Below, in pieces: positions 7,764-10,237 of a DNA stretch of 10,237 nt. The stretch's first letter is position 1. Each line of letters begins with the position of its first letter. Below the pieces are notes generated by a model. It was not told the DNA's origin. It searched no databases and saw only the letters and a program-made list of their open reading frames with translations. Origin of the DNA: Steroidobacteraceae bacterium (GTDB lineage Bacteria > Pseudomonadota > Gammaproteobacteria > Steroidobacterales > Steroidobacteraceae); contig JAICKZ010000102.1 of NCBI GenBank assembly GCA_025927665.1, positions 1 through 10,237 of the forward strand, written 5' to 3'. The position numbers were made by a program, and so were the translations under genes.

Positions 7764-8759
7764 TTGACGACATTGAATTCATCACAACGCGATAGCCGTT
7801 TGACAACATTGATGAACTGGGCTCCGCAGGTGTTAGGAAAGGGCTTGAGTTTTGCGCCTGCCTCCGCCGACGCCAGTTTTCGCCGCTATTTTCGCATTAC
7901 ACAGAATACGAACACTTATATTGCAATGGATGCGCCACCGGACAAAGAAGATGTTCGACCATTTTTGCATGTTGCCAAACTGATGCAAGCGGCGGGAGTG
8001 CATGTGCCAACCATACTTGCCGAAGATGTGATTCAAGGTTATTTGTTACTCGATGATCTGGGAACGCAAACCTTTCTTGATGTGCTTAATGACACAAATG
8101 CACATGAGTTGTATTCTTCAGCCATTGATACATTGATTAAGTGGCAACTGGCGAGTAAACCCAACGAGCTGCCTCAATACGACAAGGCATTATTGCAACG
8201 AGAAATAAATTTATTTCTCGAGTGGTACATCAACAAACATCTGCAGCACACACTCAACGAACAACAAGCACTGACATTACAACAGATGTTTGCGTTGATC
8301 ATTGAACGCAATCTTGCCCAGGCAAATGTATTTGTGCACCGCGACTATATGCCACGCAATTTAATGATCAGTGTTCCGAATCCCGGTGTACTGGATTTTC
8401 AAGATGCGGTGTATGGACCTATTAGCTACGATGTCGCCTCGTTATTCCGCGATGCGTTTATTAGCTGGCCAGAAGAGCGAGTGATTGATTGGGTGGCGCG
8501 ATACTGGGAACGCGCACGCGATGCGGCGTTGCCTGTGCCGAATGATTTCGGTCATTTTTATTGTGACGTGGAATGGATGGGTCTGCAACGACATCTCAAA
8601 GTATTAGGAATTTTTGCACGTATTAACTATCGCGATGGCAAACCCAAGTATCTTGCGGATACGCTACGCTTTATTGGATATGTACGTCATACCGCGCAAC
8701 GTTATGATGAATTGCGACCGTTGTTGAAATTGTTTGATCAATTGGGAATGCAAGTGTGA
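7764..8759 (+). CDS. amgK: N-acetylmuramate/N-acetylglucosamine anomeric kinase AmgK
   Basis: AmgK phosphorylates the anomeric hydroxyl of MurNAc (and GlcNAc) in the cell-wall recycling route that bypasses de novo UDP-MurNAc synthesis and lowers fosfomycin sensitivity in Pseudomonas. The protein has the aminoglycoside-phosphotransferase fold. The N-lobe includes SADASFRRYFRI (34-45). The catalytic loop VHRDYMPRN (191-199) supplies the general base Asp194 and Asn199, and DFQD (211-214) binds Mg2+. The C-terminal block LQRHLKVLGIFARI is typical of AmgK. I chose the TTG start at 7764 (331 residues) because the family N-terminal pattern RLTTLMNWA lies upstream of the first in-frame ATG (7812). 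An in-frame TAG at 7758-7760 excludes earlier starts; TTG 7773 is an alternative. Its stop overlaps the murU start, so the two are translationally coupled. Confidence 0.93.
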   Translation: MTTLNSSQRDSRLTTLMNWAPQVLGKGLSFAPASADASFRRYFRITQNTNTYIAMDAPPDKEDVRPFLHVAKLMQAAGVHVPTILAEDVIQGYLLLDDLGTQTFLDVLNDTNAHELYSSAIDTLIKWQLASKPNELPQYDKALLQREINLFLEWYINKHLQHTLNEQQALTLQQMFALIIERNLAQANVFVHRDYMPRNLMISVPNPGVLDFQDAVYGPISYDVASLFRDAFISWPEERVIDWVARYWERARDAALPVPNDFGHFYCDVEWMGLQRHLKVLGIFARINYRDGKPKYLADTLRFIGYVRHTAQRYDELRPLLKLFDQLGMQV

Positions 8760-9418
8760 AGGCCATGATTCTTGCGGCTGGTCGTGGCGAGCGGATGCGA
8801 CCGCTGACTGATGTATGTCCCAAGCCCTTGCTTAAGGTCCGTAACAAAGCATTGATTGATTATCACTTGGAAAAGCTTGCCACTGCCGGTATCAAAGAAG
8901 TCATCATCAACACGGCGTGGTTGGCAGAGCAGATTACTGCGCACGTGGGCGATGGTTCTCATTGGGGTTTACAAGTCCAATACAGTCACGAAGGTTGGCC
9001 TGCTCTAGAAACCGGCGGCGGAATATTTAGAGCGCTGTCATTACTCGGCAGTGAACCTTTTCTGGTTATCAATGGAGATGTTTGGACAAATTGGAAACCA
9101 ACTTCGCCGCGATTGCCACCTACATGGAAGCTCAACACTTTGGCGCACTTGATGTTGGTGCCCAATCCCAGCCATCATCCACGCGGGGATTTCGGCTTAC
9201 TCAACGATCAAGTGTTGGCAACAGCCGAACAACAGTTTACTTACTCCGGTATTGCCTTCGTTAGTTCAGCATTATTCGCTGGCTGCACGAGTGGCGCATT
9301 CAAATTGGCGCCATTGTTGTATACGGCAGCACATAATCTTCGACTTAGTGGTGAACTATTTGTCGGAGAATGGTCTGATGTTGGAACGCCAGAAAGGTTA
9401 GCGTTGTTGCAGCGGTAG
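8756..9418 (+). CDS. murU: N-acetylmuramate alpha-1-phosphate uridylyltransferase MurU
   Basis: MurU couples UTP to MurNAc alpha-1-phosphate made by AmgK, giving UDP-MurNAc that re-enters peptidoglycan synthesis. The 220-residue protein is a compact sugar-phosphate nucleotidyltransferase close to the usual length of about 223. It has the G-rich loop LAAGRGERMRPLT (6-18), PKPLL (22-26), ETGGGI (85-90), NGDVW (106-110; Asp108 is the expected Mg2+ ligand) and the C-terminal EWSDVGTPERL (205-215) with a second metal Asp. The segment after NGDVW reads TNW, where many homologues carry a second Asp; this probably has little effect. The start is a GTG at 8756 overlapping the amgK stop as GTGA, with a GGGA-like ribosome site just upstream. 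No T-run terminator follows on the plus strand. Confidence 0.95.
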   Translation: MKAMILAAGRGERMRPLTDVCPKPLLKVRNKALIDYHLEKLATAGIKEVIINTAWLAEQITAHVGDGSHWGLQVQYSHEGWPALETGGGIFRALSLLGSEPFLVINGDVWTNWKPTSPRLPPTWKLNTLAHLMLVPNPSHHPRGDFGLLNDQVLATAEQQFTYSGIAFVSSALFAGCTSGAFKLAPLLYTAAHNLRLSGELFVGEWSDVGTPERLALLQR

Positions 9419-9462
9419 TTTGACGATATTGATTTCTGTTGCGCTTCAGCAAAGTGCAAAAC

Positions 9463-9545
9463 GTAGTACGAGTCATGAGTTTCAGCTTTAGATGACAACA
9501 TTATGTGCTGGAATAGACATTGACAATCTAATGCACTTGTACTAC
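9463..9545 (+). repeat. Imperfect inverted repeat downstream of murU
   Basis: GTAGTACGAG (9463-9472) can pair with CTTGTACTAC (9536-9545) over 10 bp with one G-U wobble on the plus strand. Inside it, TTCAGC (9481-9486) can pair with GCTGGAA (about 9507-9513) with a bulge. AAGTGCA (9452-9458) is also complementary to TGCACTT (9532-9538), which competes with the outer stem. It could fold in the murU 3' untranslated RNA. No function is assigned. Confidence 0.35.
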
Positions 9546-9560
9546 CTGAAGTGAATATGC

Positions 9561-9592
9561 AAAAAGCCTGATCAAATTTAATCAGACGGCTT
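9561..9592 (-). terminator. Probable rho-independent terminator reading leftward
   Basis: AAGCCTGAT (9564-9572) pairs with ATCAG...GCTT (9581-9592) through 9 bp with a 3-nt bulge and an 8-nt loop. On the minus strand the stem is followed by five T residues (9565-9561), so termination is expected for leftward transcription. On the plus strand no T-run follows, so it is a poor terminator for murU. No annotated minus-strand gene lies immediately to its right. Confidence 0.5.
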
Positions 9593-9605
9593 GCCTTCGT
9601 GAGAA

Positions 9606-9611
9606 ATTATA
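9606..9611 (-). promoter_or_regulatory. Consensus -10 box on the minus strand
   Basis: A perfect TATAAT reads leftward here, inside an A/T-alternating run. It would start a transcript near 9600 that meets the leftward terminator at about 9561. The -35 at normal spacing is weak (TGCATT or GCATTA), so the box may be chance in AT-rich DNA. Confidence 0.25.
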
Positions 9612-9734
9612 TATACCTTACCGCAGCTTAATGCATGGGCGATGTGTGATTGCAATAGAACATGGGTACGAACCTACGCAGCACCATAAAGACGCCTTTC
9701 AAAGAGCAAGACCGATAAGTATTAGTTAAATGTA

Positions 9735-9748
9735 CGGAGCATGCTCCG
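9735..9748. promoter_or_regulatory. 14-bp perfect palindrome, possible operator
   Basis: CGGAGCATGCTCCG is a perfect dyad with no spacer, placed 22 nt before the TonB-gene ATG at 9771. Its size and position fit a binding site for a dimeric repressor of that gene. It does not match the AT-rich Fur box. It could also form a short hairpin in the leader RNA. Confidence 0.35.
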
Positions 9749-9758
9749 GAAAACAGAC

Positions 9759-9764
9759 AGGTGG
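9759..9764 (+). promoter_or_regulatory. Shine-Dalgarno deciding the TonB-gene start
   Basis: AGGTGG lies 6 nt before the ATG at 9771. The upstream in-frame ATG at 9741 has only a GGAG one nucleotide before it, which is too close to work, so 9771 is the preferred start. Confidence 0.6.
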
Positions 9765-9770
9765 GTTGGC

Positions 9771-10172
9771 ATGGCCTTAACGGCAAGTGCAGAAGCGAAA
9801 CAAGGTACCAGACGTACCATTATCATGATCCTTGTGATCTTGATTCATGTCGTTGCTCTTTGGGGTTTGCAAAATGGATTGGCGCGTCGTTTGGTGGAGA
9901 TATTGCCAAACGATATCAAGGCTGAGATCATCAAAGACGAAAAGAAGGAAGAGCCACCACCGCCACCGCCACCTCCACCAGACCAAGTGGTACCACCACC
10001 TCCATTTGTACCTCCTGTTGAAGTTGCCATTGCGACTCCTACAGAAACACCACCAACTGCTATCACGATAACAAATGAAAAACCACCTGTGACAGCGCCG
10101 CCAGTCATGGCACCTAAACAACAGGTAGTGGTTGCTCCTCGAGTGGACATGAAAAAATCTCTTGGCTCTTGA
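9771..10172 (+). CDS. TonB-family energy transducer, ended by an in-frame TGA before its C-terminal domain
   Basis: TonB proteins are anchored in the inner membrane and, driven by ExbB-ExbD, span the periplasm to energise outer-membrane receptors. From the ATG at 9771 the product is 133 residues. It has a short cytoplasmic start, one membrane helix (about 16-33) with the conserved-type histidine H26 (LVILIHVVALWG), then LARRLVEILP. A periplasmic proline-rich region follows: nine prolines at 62-70, PPPPFVPPVEV, and further Pro/Thr stretches. APRVDMKKSLGS then leads to a TGA at 10170. TonB proteins of this type are normally over 200 residues and continue into a C-terminal domain that contacts the TonB box. 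Here the same frame stays open after the TGA and reads such a domain. As written, the product lacks the receptor-binding part. A start at 9741 (143 residues) is less likely. Confidence 0.75.
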   Translation: MALTASAEAKQGTRRTIIMILVILIHVVALWGLQNGLARRLVEILPNDIKAEIIKDEKKEEPPPPPPPPPDQVVPPPPFVPPVEVAIATPTETPPTAITITNEKPPVTAPPVMAPKQQVVVAPRVDMKKSLGS

Positions 10173-10237
10173 AATGAGTTGTACAACGAAAGCGCTGCAT
10201 TGAAGCGTGATAGTGCTCAAGGTACTGTTGTCGTACG
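10173..10237 (+). pseudogene. Start of a TonB C-terminal domain in the same frame after the TGA (cut by window edge)
   Basis: Directly after the TGA, in the same frame, 21 codons remain open to the window end. They read NELYNESAALKRDSAQGTVVV, which ends in QGTVVV, the typical entry to the TonB C-terminal beta-strand (GTVVV/EGTVVVR pattern). It therefore looks like the second half of the same gene separated by one stop codon, not an independent gene, since no start or ribosome site is evident at its head. It could be a nonsense mutation, a base error (for example TGC or TGG read as TGA) or, improbably, a recoded codon. Confidence 0.55.

Larger units (their letters stand above)
9419..9770 (+). 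other. Gene-free region between murU and the TonB gene
   Basis: I find no protein, tRNA or rRNA gene in this stretch of about 350 nt. It holds an imperfect inverted repeat (9463-9472 with 9536-9545), a hairpin followed by a T-run on the minus strand (9561-9592), a minus-strand TATAAT (9611-9606), a 14-bp palindrome (9735-9748) and the ribosome binding site of the next gene. No good plus-strand promoter is obvious. The best is a weak TTTCAA/TATTAG pair near 9700-9726. Confidence 0.6.

Noticed and set aside
7763..7800. GTCAAA on the minus strand as a sigma-E -10 for lptD
   Set aside because: No GGAACTT-like -35 lies 15-17 nt upstream; the TATAAT at 7665-7660 explains lptD transcription better.
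9655..9690. GGTTCGTACC on the minus strand resembling a tRNA T-arm
   Set aside because: No 7-nt T-loop with a 5-bp stem, no acceptor or anticodon arms and no CCA end could be built around it.
9419..9740. Possible 6S RNA or tmRNA in the murU-TonB gap
   Set aside because: The GGAGCATGCTCC element recalls part of 6S RNA, but no closing stem, central bubble or terminal pairing of the right length was found; tmRNA ends are absent.
9777..10220. Long minus-strand frames rich in Trp/Arg or Gly opposite the TonB gene
   Set aside because: They are the complement of proline codons (CCA/CCT/CCG) and arise from the poly-proline linker.

Overview
The window looks like chromosomal DNA of a gammaproteobacterium with moderate GC content. 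The evidence is a minus-strand block in the order lptD-surA-pdxA-rsmA-apaG-apaH, the classic gammaproteobacterial outer-membrane/cofactor/ribosome-maturation operon. Divergent from it lies amgK-murU, the peptidoglycan-recycling pair that sits next to lptD in Pseudomonas and relatives. The genus cannot be named from the sequence alone.

Layout, left to right. At 1-318 (minus) is the N-terminal part of an unrecognised single-pass membrane protein, cut by the window edge, with its own strong ribosome binding site and a plausible promoter. The minus-strand operon runs from lptD (start 7616) through surA, pdxA, rsmA and apaG to apaH (stop at 591). surA/pdxA are separated by 3 nt and pdxA/rsmA overlap by one base (TAATG), so translational coupling is likely. 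Gaps of about 105 nt (lptD-surA) and about 150 nt (rsmA-apaG) interrupt the tight packing. A 147-nt divergent intergenic region (7617-7763) holds a consensus TATAAT box for lptD and separates it from amgK-murU on the plus strand, which overlap by 4 nt (GTGA). About 350 nt without a gene follow (9419-9770), holding a hairpin with a T-run on the minus strand, a TATAAT box, an inverted repeat and a 14-bp perfect palindrome. The window ends in a TonB-type energy transducer gene on the plus strand.

Functionally the block is about building and maintaining the cell envelope. SurA is the periplasmic chaperone that delivers outer-membrane beta-barrels, LptD among them. LptD inserts LPS in the outer membrane. 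AmgK and MurU turn recycled MurNAc into UDP-MurNAc. PdxA (vitamin B6), RsmA (16S rRNA dimethylation) and ApaG/ApaH (dinucleoside polyphosphate metabolism) are their usual housekeeping companions.

Most of the window is ordinary and well conserved. The strongest oddity is at the right end. The TonB reading frame is stopped by a TGA exactly at the entry to the C-terminal domain, yet the same frame stays open afterwards and reads a recognisable TonB C-terminal segment (QGTVVV). This is a nonsense-interrupted gene, a sequence error, or much less likely a recoded codon. I saw no defence system, mobile element, CRISPR array, tRNA or rRNA, and I do not find convincing evidence of a wholly new system here.
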